Positions 1 to 10,881 of a stretch of 64,000 nt of DNA are shown here, one piece after another (the first letter of the stretch is position 1; every line of letters begins with the position of its first letter). Under the pieces are notes generated by a model. The model was not told the origin of the DNA, made no database searches, and worked only from the letters and a program-made list of their open reading frames with translations. The position numbers were made by a program, and so were the translations under genes. Origin of the DNA: Clostridiales bacterium (GTDB lineage Bacteria; Bacillota; Clostridia; Lachnospirales; Lachnospiraceae); NCBI GenBank assembly GCA_029007845.1, contig JAQXIP010000110.1, forward strand, positions 1-64,000, given 5' to 3'.

Positions 1-8
1 CGGTCTGC

Positions 9-1217
9 GTGTCCATATTTGAAAAAATGTGTTCTGAAAAATCGGACGAGATTATTCTTTTATGCCGCCAGATTGATACGCTTGAGGAGACAAATGAAGA
101 ACTTCAGGTGAATCAGGATAAGATCAAAAAAGCCAATGAGATGCTTGGAATCCAGAAAATCCAATTAGAGGCAGCCAACAAGCAGGTGCGCAATATTAAC
201 GTAGAAATGGGAATCCAGAATGAAGTGCTCCGTCACATTAATACGGTGATGGATATTCAGGAATTAATGGAGAATATCACAGATTTATTAATATCAAAAG
301 TAAATTTGTCTTTTTGTGCAATTGTGATCTTCCCTGGTGTATTAGAAAATGAGAATCCGTATATTAGTTTGAAAACCCAGAACGATGAGCAGATATTCCA
401 GATGCTTCATGAGGTCATTGAGGAAGGCAGGATGGAGCCGTTCATCCGTCATCAGGATGTTTATGTCGATAACTTTGTGAACTCGAACAAATATCAGGTT
501 AATTTTGAAGGGGTTGCAGGTTCCCTTCTCGTTATTTCCATGGCAAAGAGTGGTACAAAAAAAGGTTATCTATTTGTGGGAAATGATAAGAACAACTTTT
601 TTCAGGAAAGTGATAATTTCTATGAAGCAATCAGCCAGCAGTTTTTGATTGCGATGGAGAATTCCAGCTTGTATTATAAAATGGAGCAGATGGCAATCCA
701 TGATGGGTTAACCGGAATCTATAACCGCCGCCACCTGATGGAATTATTTCAAAAGTGCCGAAGTGAAGCGAAAAGCAGTCACACACCGTTATCAGTTGCC
801 TTGTTTGATATTGATCACTTTAAGCTGATTAATGATACGTATGGGCATTTGTTTGGAGATGTGGTAATTAAAACGATTGCCTCTTTGGCACAGGAAGTTG
901 CAAAACACTATAATGGAATTGCAGGCCGGTATGGTGGAGAGGAATTTGTGCTGATCTTTCCTGGAAAGGATATAAAGGAAGCACTTGTCCCGGTAAATAA
1001 TCTTCGTGACAGAGTCAAAACACTGGTGTTAAACCATAATGGAAAAGATGTGTCTGTTAATGTCAGTGCCGGAATTACCAGCTATCCGGAAATCTGCGAT
1101 AATCCGGATGAACTGTTGAACCGTGCCGATTGGGCAATGTACAGTTCCAAGCAGAATGGACGTGACAAGATCACGGTTGACAGTGATGAGATTCTGCAAT
1201 CAGTAAAAATGGAATAA
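9..1217 (+). CDS. Diguanylate cyclase: coiled-coil, GAF-like region, C-terminal GGDEF domain (probably 5'-truncated by window edge)
   Basis: RYGGEEFVLIFPG active-site motif and HDGLTGIYNRRH GGDEF start; frame is open to the window edge with no RBS before the GTG at 9. Confidence 0.9.
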   Translation: MSIFEKMCSEKSDEIILLCRQIDTLEETNEELQVNQDKIKKANEMLGIQKIQLEAANKQVRNINVEMGIQNEVLRHINTVMDIQELMENITDLLISKVNLSFCAIVIFPGVLENENPYISLKTQNDEQIFQMLHEVIEEGRMEPFIRHQDVYVDNFVNSNKYQVNFEGVAGSLLVISMAKSGTKKGYLFVGNDKNNFFQESDNFYEAISQQFLIAMENSSLYYKMEQMAIHDGLTGIYNRRHLMELFQKCRSEAKSSHTPLSVALFDIDHFKLINDTYGHLFGDVVIKTIASLAQEVAKHYNGIAGRYGGEEFVLIFPGKDIKEALVPVNNLRDRVKTLVLNHNGKDVSVNVSAGITSYPEICDNPDELLNRADWAMYSSKQNGRDKITVDSDEILQSVKME

Positions 1218-1237
1218 AATCAGGAGGAATATTCGAC

Positions 1238-2038
1238 ATGGAACTTTGTAGTATAGCAAGCGGAAGCAGTGGTAATTGTATCTATGTTGGCAATGACCAT
1301 ACGCATCTTTTGCTTGATGCAGGAATTAGTGGCAAGAAAATCGAACAGGGACTTTCTTCCATTGATATTAATCCGGAACATTTATCCGGAATTCTAATTA
1401 CCCATGAGCACTCGGATCATATTAAAGGTCTTGGTGTGATGGTTCGCAGATATCATCTACCCGTTTACGCAACTGCAGAAACCATCCACGCAGCACTGCA
1501 TGGGAAAAGCAGTATTGGCAAAATCCCGCAGGAATGTATTCATCTTGTGACACCAGATGAGCCATTTACGATTCAGGATATCAACGTCATGCCGTTTTCC
1601 ATTTCGCATGATGCGGCCAATCCGGTATCCTATACTTTTTCCCAGGAGGATGGAAAAAAAGTAGGGGTTGCTACCGATCTCGGTGTCTATGATGATTATA
1701 TTGTTAAGAATCTTGCAGATTCGGATGTCCTTTTACTTGAGGCAAACCATGATATCAGCATGCTGGAAGTCGGACCATATCCTTATGTTTTAAAACAACG
1801 CATATTAGGAAAACGGGGTCACCTTTCCAATGATAACACGGGCAGGCTTTTAAATGAATTGCTGCACCCAGGTTTAAAACATGTCTTTTTAGGACATCTG
1901 AGCAAAGAAAATAATTACCCTGATCTGGCATTTGAAACAGTAAAATGTGAGATGGAGAAAGAAAATCCGGATATCCTGCAGAAAATCTCCCTTCAGGTTG
2001 CAAAGAGGGATGATGTATGCGAACCGGTTTTTGTATAA
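1238..2038 (+). CDS. MBL-fold metallo-hydrolase (YycJ/WalJ-like)
   Basis: THEHSDHIKGLG metal-binding motif; SIASGSSGNCIYVG N-terminus typical of YycJ; RBS aggagg. Confidence 0.88.
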   Translation: MELCSIASGSSGNCIYVGNDHTHLLLDAGISGKKIEQGLSSIDINPEHLSGILITHEHSDHIKGLGVMVRRYHLPVYATAETIHAALHGKSSIGKIPQECIHLVTPDEPFTIQDINVMPFSISHDAANPVSYTFSQEDGKKVGVATDLGVYDDYIVKNLADSDVLLLEANHDISMLEVGPYPYVLKQRILGKRGHLSNDNTGRLLNELLHPGLKHVFLGHLSKENNYPDLAFETVKCEMEKENPDILQKISLQVAKRDDVCEPVFV

Positions 2039-2069
2039 TAGATCAAAACAAATGGAGGACAGTTTCATT

Positions 2070-2342
2070 ATGAAAAAAGCGATTATAACAGTAGTAGGAA
2101 AAGACAGTGTTGGGATTATTGCCAAGGTGTGCACGTATCTTGCAAATAATCAGATTAATATTATGGACATTTCACAGACAATTGTGCAAGGCTTCTTTAA
2201 TATGATGATGATTGTGGATCTGAATGCTTCCGGAAAATCTTTTGATGTGATTTCCGAAGAATTAGACCAGATTGGTGAGGAAATTGGATGCAGCGTAAAA
2301 CTTCAGATGGAAGACATATTTAATTCCATGCACCGTATTTAA
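2070..2342 (+). CDS. ACT domain-containing protein (UPF0237 family)
   Basis: MKKAIITVVGKDSVGIIAKVCTYLANNQINIMDISQTI; ATG at 2070 after ggagg, so the tool ORF start at 1947 is too far upstream. Confidence 0.88.
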   Translation: MKKAIITVVGKDSVGIIAKVCTYLANNQINIMDISQTIVQGFFNMMMIVDLNASGKSFDVISEELDQIGEEIGCSVKLQMEDIFNSMHRI

Positions 2343-2366
2343 AAAAGGATAGGAGAACGATCATAT

Positions 2367-3731
2367 ATGATTAACATAAATGAAGTTATTGAAACGAATT
2401 CCATGATTGAACAGATGAATCTGGATGTTCGTACGATTACACTTGGTATCAGTCTTTTGGATTGTATTGATCCGGATCTGGAGGCATGTAAGGATAAAAT
2501 ATATCAAAAGATTACGACTCTTGCGAAAGATCTGGTCTTTACCGGTCAGGAAATCGAAAAAGAATTCGGCATTCCGATTGTCAATAAACGGATTTCCATT
2601 ACCCCGATTGCAATTGTAGGTTCCGCAGCTTGTAAAAAGCCGGAGGATTATGTAGAACTTGCAAAAACCCTTGACCGTGCAGCCAAAACAGTTGGTGTGA
2701 ATTTTATTGGCGGATACTCTGCCATCGTGTCAAAGGGGATGACAGAGAGCGACCGGATCTTTATGGAGTCGATTCCGGAAGCATTAAAGGTTACAGACCG
2801 GATATGCAGCTCAGTGAATGTTGGATCTACAAAGACCGGGTTAAATATGGATGCTGTGCGGAAAATGGGAGATATTATTAAACAGACAGCAGAACTAACG
2901 AAAGAGCAGGATTCCCTTGGCTGTGCAAAATTAGTTGTCTTGTGTAATGCCCCGGATGACAATCCGTTTATGGCAGGTGCATTTCATGGTGTGTCTGAAG
3001 CAGAAGCAATTATCAATGTAGGTGTCAGCGGACCAGGAGTTGTAAAAAAAGCATTGGAAAGCTGTCATGGGGCTGATTTTGGAACAATGTGTGAAACCGT
3101 GAAAAAAACGGCATTTAAAATCACCCGTGTTGGCCAGTTAGTAGCAAGAGAAGCATCGAAACGGCTCGGGATTCCATTCGGAATTGTGGATCTTTCTCTG
3201 GCACCAACTCCTGCGGTTGGTGACAGTATTGCAGAGATCTTTCAGGAAATGGGACTTGAGAGGGCTGGAGCGCCAGGAACCACTGCGGCTTTGGCACTGT
3301 TAAATGATCAGGTAAAAAAAGGTGGTGTAATGGCTTCTTCTTATGTGGGCGGATTAAGTGGTGCATTTATTCCTGTTAGTGAAGATCAGGGAATGATTGA
3401 TGCGGTAAGTGACGGTGCACTCACCTCAGAGAAGCTGGAAGCCATGACTTGTGTCTGCTCGGTTGGCCTGGATATGATTGCAATCCCTGGAGACACAAAG
3501 CCAGAGACGATCTCCGGCATTATTGCAGATGAGATGGCAATTGGAATGATTAACCAGAAGACAACTGCGGCTCGTCTGATTCCGGTTATTGGAAAAACGG
3601 TTGGCGAGTCTGCGGAGTTTGGCGGTTTGCTAGGATATGCACCAATTATGCCGGTTAATTCTTTTTCCTGTGATGAATTCGTAAACCGGGGCGGAAGAAT
3701 TCCGGCACCAATCCATAGTTTTAAAAATTAA
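2367..3731 (+). CDS. PFL family protein (UPF0210/DUF711)
   Basis: 454 aa; [14 protein letters not shown] and [15 protein letters not shown] motifs; classic partner of the upstream ACT protein. Confidence 0.9.
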   Translation: MININEVIETNSMIEQMNLDVRTITLGISLLDCIDPDLEACKDKIYQKITTLAKDLVFTGQEIEKEFGIPIVNKRISITPIAIVGSAACKKPEDYVELAKTLDRAAKTVGVNFIGGYSAIVSKGMTESDRIFMESIPEALKVTDRICSSVNVGSTKTGLNMDAVRKMGDIIKQTAELTKEQDSLGCAKLVVLCNAPDDNPFMAGAFHGVSEAEAIINVGVSGPGVVKKALESCHGADFGTMCETVKKTAFKITRVGQLVAREASKRLGIPFGIVDLSLAPTPAVGDSIAEIFQEMGLERAGAPGTTAALALLNDQVKKGGVMASSYVGGLSGAFIPVSEDQGMIDAVSDGALTSEKLEAMTCVCSVGLDMIAIPGDTKPETISGIIADEMAIGMINQKTTAARLIPVIGKTVGESAEFGGLLGYAPIMPVNSFSCDEFVNRGGRIPAPIHSFKN

Positions 3732-3794
3732 TTGAAAATGGCAGGAATATATTTGGCATTTTTGCATAAGTTTATGTTGTCATGAAAAAAATCA

Positions 3795-3826
3795 GGGTGT
3801 CCACAGAAATGCTGGATGCCCTTTTT
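3795..3826 (+). terminator. Intrinsic terminator downstream of the PFL gene
   Basis: GGGTGTCC..GGATGCCC stem (two G-U wobbles) followed by TTTTT. Confidence 0.55.
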
Positions 3827-3857
3827 GAAGGATTATGAAGAAGAAAGGCGGAAAAAC

Positions 3858-5306
3858 ATGTTTGAGCAATTGGATGCACATGGGATATTTGAATATTTTC
3901 AGAAGATCAGTGAGATTCCAAGAGGTTCGGGTCATACTGGCCAGATCAGCCGTTATCTTGTGGAAACAGCTAAGAAAAAAGGATTTTGGGTGTGTCAGGA
4001 CGAAGTGGGCAATGTATTAATAAAAAAACCAGGATCAAAGGGCTGTGAGCATCTTCCTCCAGTTACCATTCAGGGGCATATGGATATGGTATGTGAGAAA
4101 AATAGTGATACGATCCATGATTTCTTAAACGAAGGATTAAAGCTTAAGCTTGAGGGAGATTTTATCTATGCCGAGGGTACAACACTTGGCGGGGATGATG
4201 GGATTGCGCTGGCATATGGTTTCGCATTACTGGATGAGGAAAATCTGGTGCATCCTCCCCTACAGATTTTGTTTACCGTAGATGAGGAAACCGGAATGGA
4301 CGGTGCATGGGCATTTGATGGATCACTTCTTGAGGGCACGGCATTTTTGAACCTGGATTCTGAAGAGGAAGGCATTTTTATTACAAGCTGTGCAGGAGGA
4401 CTTACCGGGATCCTTCACGTGCCGGTTGTTTATCAGGAGTGTTACGACAAACATCTTGTCTCTTTTTCGATCAGCGGTCTGAAAGGCGGTCATTCCGGTA
4501 CGGAAATTAATCAGAATCTGGCAAATGCCAATCAGCTCATGGGACGCTGCCTGTCTTTCTTACAGGAACATGCTTCCTTTTCCATTGTTAGCCTTGAGGG
4601 CGGATTAAAGGAAAATGCTATACCAAGAGAAGCATCTGCCATTCTTTCGGTAACCGATCTGGATTTATTTTTATCAGAAGCAGACCGGTTGAAACAGGAG
4701 CTTTTGGACGAATTAAGAGGATTTGAACCAGGACTTTCCATTACCGTTAAAACAATTACACCGGATAAAAAGAAAACAACAATGCTTACCAAAGAATCTG
4801 CGATGGATGTCATTGACCTTCTTCAATTTCTTCCAAATGGAGTTCGTTCTATGAGCAGCCACGTAGACGGTCTTGTTGAGACATCCCTTAATATCGGAAT
4901 TATCCGGCTTAATGAGAAAGAATTAACGGTAACTTGTTCGGTAAGAAGTTCTGTAGAACAGGCAAAGATGAATGTAAGCCGGATTTTAAAACGAATGGCT
5001 CATCGGTTTGAAGGTACCTATGAGATGCGGGGCAATTATCCGGGCTGGCCATATCGGGAACAATCAAGGCTTCGGGAGATCTGTGTTGAAACATATCAGG
5101 AGAAGTATGGGAAAGAACCGGTATTAGAAGCATTACATGCAGGTCTGGAATGTGGAATCCTGCTTGGCAAGAAACCGGAACTTGATATTGTTTCTATGGG
5201 ACCGGACATTTTTGATATCCATACTCCAAAAGAGCGGATGTCAATTTCTTCGGTAAACCGGGTATACGATTTTCTCTGTACCGTATTAGAAAAACTGACC
5301 CGTTAG
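3858..5306 (+). CDS. pepD: Aminoacyl-histidine dipeptidase (PepD/M20 family)
   Basis: QGHMDMVCEKN, DDGIALAYGFALLDEE, VDEETGMDGA metal-binding motifs; ATG at 3858 after ggcgg RBS. Confidence 0.9.
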   Translation: MFEQLDAHGIFEYFQKISEIPRGSGHTGQISRYLVETAKKKGFWVCQDEVGNVLIKKPGSKGCEHLPPVTIQGHMDMVCEKNSDTIHDFLNEGLKLKLEGDFIYAEGTTLGGDDGIALAYGFALLDEENLVHPPLQILFTVDEETGMDGAWAFDGSLLEGTAFLNLDSEEEGIFITSCAGGLTGILHVPVVYQECYDKHLVSFSISGLKGGHSGTEINQNLANANQLMGRCLSFLQEHASFSIVSLEGGLKENAIPREASAILSVTDLDLFLSEADRLKQELLDELRGFEPGLSITVKTITPDKKKTTMLTKESAMDVIDLLQFLPNGVRSMSSHVDGLVETSLNIGIIRLNEKELTVTCSVRSSVEQAKMNVSRILKRMAHRFEGTYEMRGNYPGWPYREQSRLREICVETYQEKYGKEPVLEALHAGLECGILLGKKPELDIVSMGPDIFDIHTPKERMSISSVNRVYDFLCTVLEKLTR

Positions 5307-5406
5307 AGGAATCTTGTCGGTTAAAAGTGGATGAAATTTATAAGAGATTGTGATAGAATAAAACTAGTTTTGTAAGGAAAATTTGAGAGCGGAAAGGAAA
5401 TTGATC

Positions 5407-6210
5407 ATGGAGATTCAGTTATGGAGAGAAATCCTGGATCCTTATGCATTGGCGGTAGAGGAATTAGTTGTTAAATTTAACCATATGATTACCGAATTTC
5501 GGAATGCGGGGGAATATTCCCCAATTGAACAGGTAAATGGACGGGTGAAGTCCATCTCCAGTATATTGGAAAAAACACAGAAAAAGAAAATTGATCTGGA
5601 AGATTTTGAAAACTACCTGGATGATATTGCGGGAATCCGTATCATATGCCAATTTGTAGAGGATATTGATAAAGTCGTGGAGCTTGTACGAGACCGGAAT
5701 GATATGGAAGTAGTCAGTGAAAAAGACTACATAAGCAATGCAAAGGCAAGTGGATACCGCAGTTATCATATGATTGTGAATTATACGGTGTATACCTACA
5801 AAGGTCCAAAAGCGTTGAAGGCAGAGATTCAGATTCGTACACTTGCCATGAATTTCTTGGCAACAATTGAACATTCCCTGCAATACAAATACAAAGATAA
5901 CATGCCGGAACATGTGCGGAAACGTCTGCTTAAGTCGGCGCAGGCAATTGTGGTATTAGATGATGAGATGTCAAAAGTCCGGGGAGAGATTATGGATGCC
6001 CAGAATTCCTTTAAACGTAAGGCAAATGTGGTAGCTGATATTCTGACAAATATCCAGAATCTTTACAAAGTGGCAAATAAACGGGAAGTCGTGAAAATTC
6101 AGGATGAATTTTTCCGAATCTACCAGATGGACGATTTATCACAGTTAGAGCGTTTTAATAAGGAACTGGATATGATATCAGAGGGATATCGCGCACAGAG
6201 CCTGTACTAA
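5407..6210 (+). CDS. GTP pyrophosphokinase, small alarmone synthetase (RelQ/YjbM-like)
   Basis: DIAGIRIICQFVEDI, SGYRSYHMIV, AEIQIRTLAMNFLATIEH RelA/SpoT synthetase motifs without HD domain. Confidence 0.92.
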   Translation: MEIQLWREILDPYALAVEELVVKFNHMITEFRNAGEYSPIEQVNGRVKSISSILEKTQKKKIDLEDFENYLDDIAGIRIICQFVEDIDKVVELVRDRNDMEVVSEKDYISNAKASGYRSYHMIVNYTVYTYKGPKALKAEIQIRTLAMNFLATIEHSLQYKYKDNMPEHVRKRLLKSAQAIVVLDDEMSKVRGEIMDAQNSFKRKANVVADILTNIQNLYKVANKREVVKIQDEFFRIYQMDDLSQLERFNKELDMISEGYRAQSLY

Positions 6211-6240
6211 TTCGAGAAAGGGACCATTAAGGAAAATACC

Positions 6241-7638
6241 ATGCAGAAATTACCGGAAGCTTTTGTAGAGCGGATGAAAGAGATGTTAGGTGGAGAGTTT
6301 GAAGATTATGAGGCAAGTTTCGAAAAACCTTCGTATACGGGGCTTCGTGTGAATAACCGCAAGCTCTCTACGGAACAATTTGAACAGATCAGCCCGTTTC
6401 CTTTGTCAAGGGTACCTTGGACAAAGAACGGGTTTTACTATGATGGAAAAGACCAGCCGGCAAAACATCCTTATTATTATGCCGGATTATATTATATACA
6501 GGAACCGAGTGCCATGACACCGGCTGCCATATTACCGGTAGAACCTGGGGATAAGGTGCTCGATCTCTGTGCGGCTCCCGGAGGAAAAAGCACCGAACTT
6601 GCTGCAAAATTAAATGGAACGGGTGTATTGGTATCCAATGATATCAGTGCATCGAGAACAAAAGCACTACTAAAAAATCTGGAGCTTTTTGGTTCCGACC
6701 GCTGTGTGGTATTAAACGAAGTTCCAGATCATCTTTCCCAGACCTTTTTTGAATACTTTGACAAAATACTGATTGATGCGCCATGTTCGGGAGAAGGCAT
6801 GTTCCGGAAAGATGCAGCGATCCGGAAAGCGTGGGAAAAGCAGGGACCGGATTTTTATGCAAAGATTCAGCGCTCCATTCTGGATGCAGCAGTGCAGCTT
6901 CTGAAACCAGGTGGGATGATGCTTTACTCCACATGTACGTTTTCCAGTGTAGAAAACGAAGATTCCATTATATATGCACTGGCAAAGTATCCGGAGCTTT
7001 CGCTTGTTCCGGTTCCGAAGGATTACGGTTTTGCGGACGGACGGGTTGATCTTGTTTCAGAAGAGATTCCAATTTCCGAAGAAAGGAAAAAAACGATTGC
7101 CAATACAGCAAGGTTATGGCCGTTCCGGATTCAGGGAGAAGGACATTTTGTAGCGCTTCTAAAAAAAGAAGGGGAATGTCAGAGAGGCTCCTTTGAAAAG
7201 AAAGGAATCCACCCTGACTTTGTCAAGCTTCCAAAGGAAATCCTGGATTTTCTTTCACACACCGGCTGTTCCTTTGAGGGATACCGGCCAGAACTCCATG
7301 GCGAGCGGTTGTTCTTGATACCAGAAGAGATTCCGGATCTGAAAGGACTTCGGGTTGTAAGAAGTGGGTTGTTTGCCGGATACGATCTGAAAAACCGCTT
7401 TGAACCAAGCCAGGCGTTTGCCATGACACTTGACTCCAGCCATTGGGATAACTGTCTATCTTTGGCTGCCAGTGATCCAAAGGTTGTCAAGTATTTAAAA
7501 GGAGAAACACTTGATCTTTCGGAGGAATTAAAGCCCGGCTGGGTACTTGTGCTTGTTGACGGCTATCCGCTAGGCTGGGGAAAATATGCAAAGGGACGCT
7601 TGAAGAATAAGTATCTGGCAGGATGGAGAATGATGTAA
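6241..7638 (+). CDS. RsmF/NOL1-Nop2-like rRNA (cytosine-C5-)-methyltransferase
   Basis: DLCAAPGGKSTELA SAM motif; DAPCSGEGMFRKD and YSTCTFSSVENED catalytic Cys motifs. Confidence 0.92.
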   Translation: MQKLPEAFVERMKEMLGGEFEDYEASFEKPSYTGLRVNNRKLSTEQFEQISPFPLSRVPWTKNGFYYDGKDQPAKHPYYYAGLYYIQEPSAMTPAAILPVEPGDKVLDLCAAPGGKSTELAAKLNGTGVLVSNDISASRTKALLKNLELFGSDRCVVLNEVPDHLSQTFFEYFDKILIDAPCSGEGMFRKDAAIRKAWEKQGPDFYAKIQRSILDAAVQLLKPGGMMLYSTCTFSSVENEDSIIYALAKYPELSLVPVPKDYGFADGRVDLVSEEIPISEERKKTIANTARLWPFRIQGEGHFVALLKKEGECQRGSFEKKGIHPDFVKLPKEILDFLSHTGCSFEGYRPELHGERLFLIPEEIPDLKGLRVVRSGLFAGYDLKNRFEPSQAFAMTLDSSHWDNCLSLAASDPKVVKYLKGETLDLSEELKPGWVLVLVDGYPLGWGKYAKGRLKNKYLAGWRMM

Positions 7639-8372
7639 TGAAAGGAATTCGTCTGGATAAGTATCTGGCAGATATGAAAAAAGGCACAAGAAGCCAGATA
7701 AAAACAGATATACGGAAAGGAATTGTTTCGGTGAACGGGGTTGTGGAGAATTCTCCCCAGCGTAAGATTACGAGTGAGGATCAGGTGTGTTATGGGAAGG
7801 AAACGGTTTCTTATGACCCACACCGTTATTTTCTCATGAATAAACCTGCTGGTGTCATTACCGCTACAAAAGATGCAAAAGAACGGACGGTTCTTTCTTT
7901 ATTAAAGCCAGAGGACCGTACTTCGGATCTGTTTCCGGTAGGGCGTCTTGATAAAGATACGGAAGGACTTTTGCTTTTAACGAATGATGGAGAACTGGCT
8001 CATACGCTGCTTTCACCTAAAAAACATGTCGAGAAAGCTTATTATGTAAGACTGGATGGAGTCCTTACGAAAGAAGGAATCGGTGAACTGGAAAGGGGCA
8101 TTCTATTAAAAGACGGGACAAGATGCAAGCCTGCCCAGTGTGAGGTGCTGGCAACGGATTTGAGTTTAAAAACCTGTGAGGTAGTTCTTACGATTACGGA
8201 AGGAAAATATCATCAGGTTAAGCGGATGATGGCTGCCTTAAAAACCCATGTGTCGTATCTGAAACGGATTCGCATGGGGACGCTTGTTCTGGATGATTCT
8301 CTTACTGCAGGGACTTACCGGGAATTAACAAAAGAGGAACAAAATAAGCTTATGGAAAGCATAAAGCATTAG
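7638..8372 (+). CDS. RsuA-family 16S rRNA pseudouridine synthase
   Basis: S4 domain plus GRLDKDTEGLLLLTNDGELAH; TAATG overlap with previous gene. Confidence 0.9.
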   Translation: MKGIRLDKYLADMKKGTRSQIKTDIRKGIVSVNGVVENSPQRKITSEDQVCYGKETVSYDPHRYFLMNKPAGVITATKDAKERTVLSLLKPEDRTSDLFPVGRLDKDTEGLLLLTNDGELAHTLLSPKKHVEKAYYVRLDGVLTKEGIGELERGILLKDGTRCKPAQCEVLATDLSLKTCEVVLTITEGKYHQVKRMMAALKTHVSYLKRIRMGTLVLDDSLTAGTYRELTKEEQNKLMESIKH

Positions 8373-8383
8373 AGGAGGTACCG

Positions 8384-10258
8384 ATGGGATTTTTACCTGT
8401 ATGTAAACAAGATATGAAAGCACGTGGGTGGGACTGCGTCGATTTTGTATATGTAATCGGGGATGCCTATGTGGATCACCCATCTTTTGGACCAGCCATA
8501 ATCAGCCGGGTGCTTTCGTCCAGAGGATACCGGATTGGCATCATCAGCCAGCCGGATTGGAACGATGAGACTTCGATACAGGAATTTGGCATGCCCCGTC
8601 TTGGCTTTCTTGTCTGTGCCGGAAACATGGATACGATGGTAAACCATTACACCTCTGCTAAAAAAAGAAGACATCAGGATGCATACACTCCAGGCGGTGT
8701 AATTGGCAGACGTCCTGACCGTGCAACGGTCGTATATTGTAATTTTATTCGGAAAGTGTATAAAAAGGTTCCGATTATTATCGGTGGAATTGAAGCAAGC
8801 CTAAGAAGACTGGCTCATTATGATTATTGGAGCGATTCCCTGAAGCGCTCGATACTTTTAGACTCCGGAGCAAATCTTTTATCTTATGGAATGGGAGAAC
8901 ATTCCATTGTAGAGATTGCAGAAGCACTGGACGCAGGCATTCCGGTGGAACAGATTACTTATGTCCGTGGAACGGTATACCGGGCAAAGGAAGTGGAAAT
9001 GGATGACCAGACAATTATGCTTCCTTCCTATAAAGAATTGTGCCAGGAAAAGAAAGCATATGCCGAAAGTTTTTATACCCAGTACATGAATACCGATCCA
9101 TATTCCGGAAAACGGCTGGTGGAGCCGTATAAAGAAAAAGAATATGTTGTCCAGAATCCACCGGCATATCCGCTTACGACACAGGAGATGGATGATATCT
9201 ACGATCTACCATATATGCGGACGTATCATCCAATGTATGAAAAAGATGGCGGCATTCCGGCACTTGCCGATCTGCGTTTCAGCCTTGTAAGTAACCGTGG
9301 ATGCTTCGGTGGATGCAGTTTTTGTGCCTTAACCTTTCATCAGGGGCGTATTCTGCAAACGAGAAGTAAAGAGTCTATTTTACGGGAAGCAGAACTTATG
9401 ATTCAAGATCCGGATTTTAAGGGATATATTTTTGATGTGGGAGGACCTACGGCGAATTTTCGCCAAAAAGCCTGCGAAAAACAGGAGACAAAAGGCGTAT
9501 GTCCGGCTAAACAATGTCTTTATCCAAAACCATGTCCCAATTTACGGGTGAGCCACGAAGAATACCTGGACATCCTTCATGCACTGAGAAGCCTTCCGGG
9601 AGTAAAAAAAGTATTTATCCGTTCTGGAATCCGATTTGACTATGTAATGGCAGATAAAAGTGACCGTTTTCTGAAGGAGCTTTGTGAGAATCATGTAAGC
9701 GGGCAGTTAAAAGTTGCCCCGGAGCATGTGTCTGGTGAGGTTCTAAAATATATGGGAAAACCGGATAATCATGTATATGAGGCATTTATTGAACGCTATA
9801 CGAAGGTGAACCGGCTGATTGGCAAAAAACAGTATGTGGTTCCTTACCTCATGTCTTCCCATCCCGGTTCAACGATGAAGGAAGCAGTCAAGCTGGCGGA
9901 ATATGTGAAAAAGATGGGGTTTAACCCGGAACAGGTGCAGGATTTTTACCCGACACCGTCCACGATATCGACCTGCATGTTTTATACCGGACTTGATCCG
10001 AGAACCATGAAACCGGTCTATGTGCCAAAATCCCCTCACGAAAAGGCAATCCAGCGGGCATTAATCCAGTACCGGAATCCGGATAATTATGATCTGGTGC
10101 TGGAAGGACTGAAGCGTGCCGGACGCATGGATTTAGTAGGATTTGACCAGACAACCTGTCTTATCTCACCGAGAAAAATAAAAAAATCCAGACAGCCGGT
10201 GAAAAGGGAAGAAGCGAAGAAAAAGAAGAAAACGATACGAAATGTTCATAAAAAATAA
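8384..10258 (+). CDS. YgiQ-family radical SAM protein
   Basis: SNRGCFGGCSFCALTFHQGR (CxxxCxxC); YgiQ-like N-terminus with IIGGIEASLRRLAHYDYW. Confidence 0.93.
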   Translation: MGFLPVCKQDMKARGWDCVDFVYVIGDAYVDHPSFGPAIISRVLSSRGYRIGIISQPDWNDETSIQEFGMPRLGFLVCAGNMDTMVNHYTSAKKRRHQDAYTPGGVIGRRPDRATVVYCNFIRKVYKKVPIIIGGIEASLRRLAHYDYWSDSLKRSILLDSGANLLSYGMGEHSIVEIAEALDAGIPVEQITYVRGTVYRAKEVEMDDQTIMLPSYKELCQEKKAYAESFYTQYMNTDPYSGKRLVEPYKEKEYVVQNPPAYPLTTQEMDDIYDLPYMRTYHPMYEKDGGIPALADLRFSLVSNRGCFGGCSFCALTFHQGRILQTRSKESILREAELMIQDPDFKGYIFDVGGPTANFRQKACEKQETKGVCPAKQCLYPKPCPNLRVSHEEYLDILHALRSLPGVKKVFIRSGIRFDYVMADKSDRFLKELCENHVSGQLKVAPEHVSGEVLKYMGKPDNHVYEAFIERYTKVNRLIGKKQYVVPYLMSSHPGSTMKEAVKLAEYVKKMGFNPEQVQDFYPTPSTISTCMFYTGLDPRTMKPVYVPKSPHEKAIQRALIQYRNPDNYDLVLEGLKRAGRMDLVGFDQTTCLISPRKIKKSRQPVKREEAKKKKKTIRNVHKK

Positions 10259-10272
10259 CACAGGAGGCAGAC

Positions 10273-10845
10273 ATGATACGAAAGAAGAAAAAGGGAGAGT
10301 TTCAATATCTCGACCGGTTAAAAAGTAATTATCTATGGAAAATATTATTATTTCTTGTAATTGGTCTTAGTATTTTTGTAATCGGACTTTTGTTAAATAA
10401 AATGGAACCCCAGAATATTTTCTCAGTTGTTGCTATACTGATGGTTTTGCCAGGGGCAAAACAGGTCGTGGGGCTGATTGCCACGGTTCCCTATCATTCG
10501 GTGACAAAAAAAGAATATGAACATATTTCCTCTCATCTGAAGGAAGGGCAGACCTTGTATGTGGACATGCTTATGACCTCAAAGGATCGCATTATGCTTT
10601 TTCCATATATGGTGGAGGTTCCGGGAAAGATCATTGCCCTGGCGGATCCGAAGGAAAAGGATGTAAAAGGCGTGGAAAAATATTTATTTCAGAATGTACG
10701 GAATTATTGTTCGGATTATCAGGTTTGTGTCTTTAAAGAGGAAAAGTATTTTCTCAGGGAACTGAACCGGATGACTCCGGCGGATGTGAGAGAAGACGAA
10801 CGGGAACAGGTGTTAAAGATTCTGTTTACTCTTGTGATGCCATAA
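10273..10845 (+). CDS. Hypothetical membrane protein
   Basis: ORF with aggaggc RBS; two hydrophobic segments near N-terminus; no family recognised. Confidence 0.7.
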   Translation: MIRKKKKGEFQYLDRLKSNYLWKILLFLVIGLSIFVIGLLLNKMEPQNIFSVVAILMVLPGAKQVVGLIATVPYHSVTKKEYEHISSHLKEGQTLYVDMLMTSKDRIMLFPYMVEVPGKIIALADPKEKDVKGVEKYLFQNVRNYCSDYQVCVFKEEKYFLRELNRMTPADVREDEREQVLKILFTLVMP

Positions 10846-10881
10846 TTCTTGTTCACGGTTATTAGAAGGGAGAGAACCTTT

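Noticed and set aside
2648-3366. Antisense ORFs opposite the PFL gene (104 aa and 81 aa)
   Set aside because: Fully overlap a well-supported gene, low-complexity composition, no RBS or family signal; typical shadow ORFs. Same reasoning applied to all other minus-strand track ORFs except 51901-52776 and lexA.
5464-5913. 149-aa minus-strand ORF opposite the alarmone synthetase
   Set aside because: Shadow ORF, no start context, residues reflect antisense of conserved codons.
6783-7049. 88-aa alternate-frame ORF inside the RsmF-like gene
   Set aside because: Same-strand overlap in another frame of a conserved methyltransferase; no RBS.
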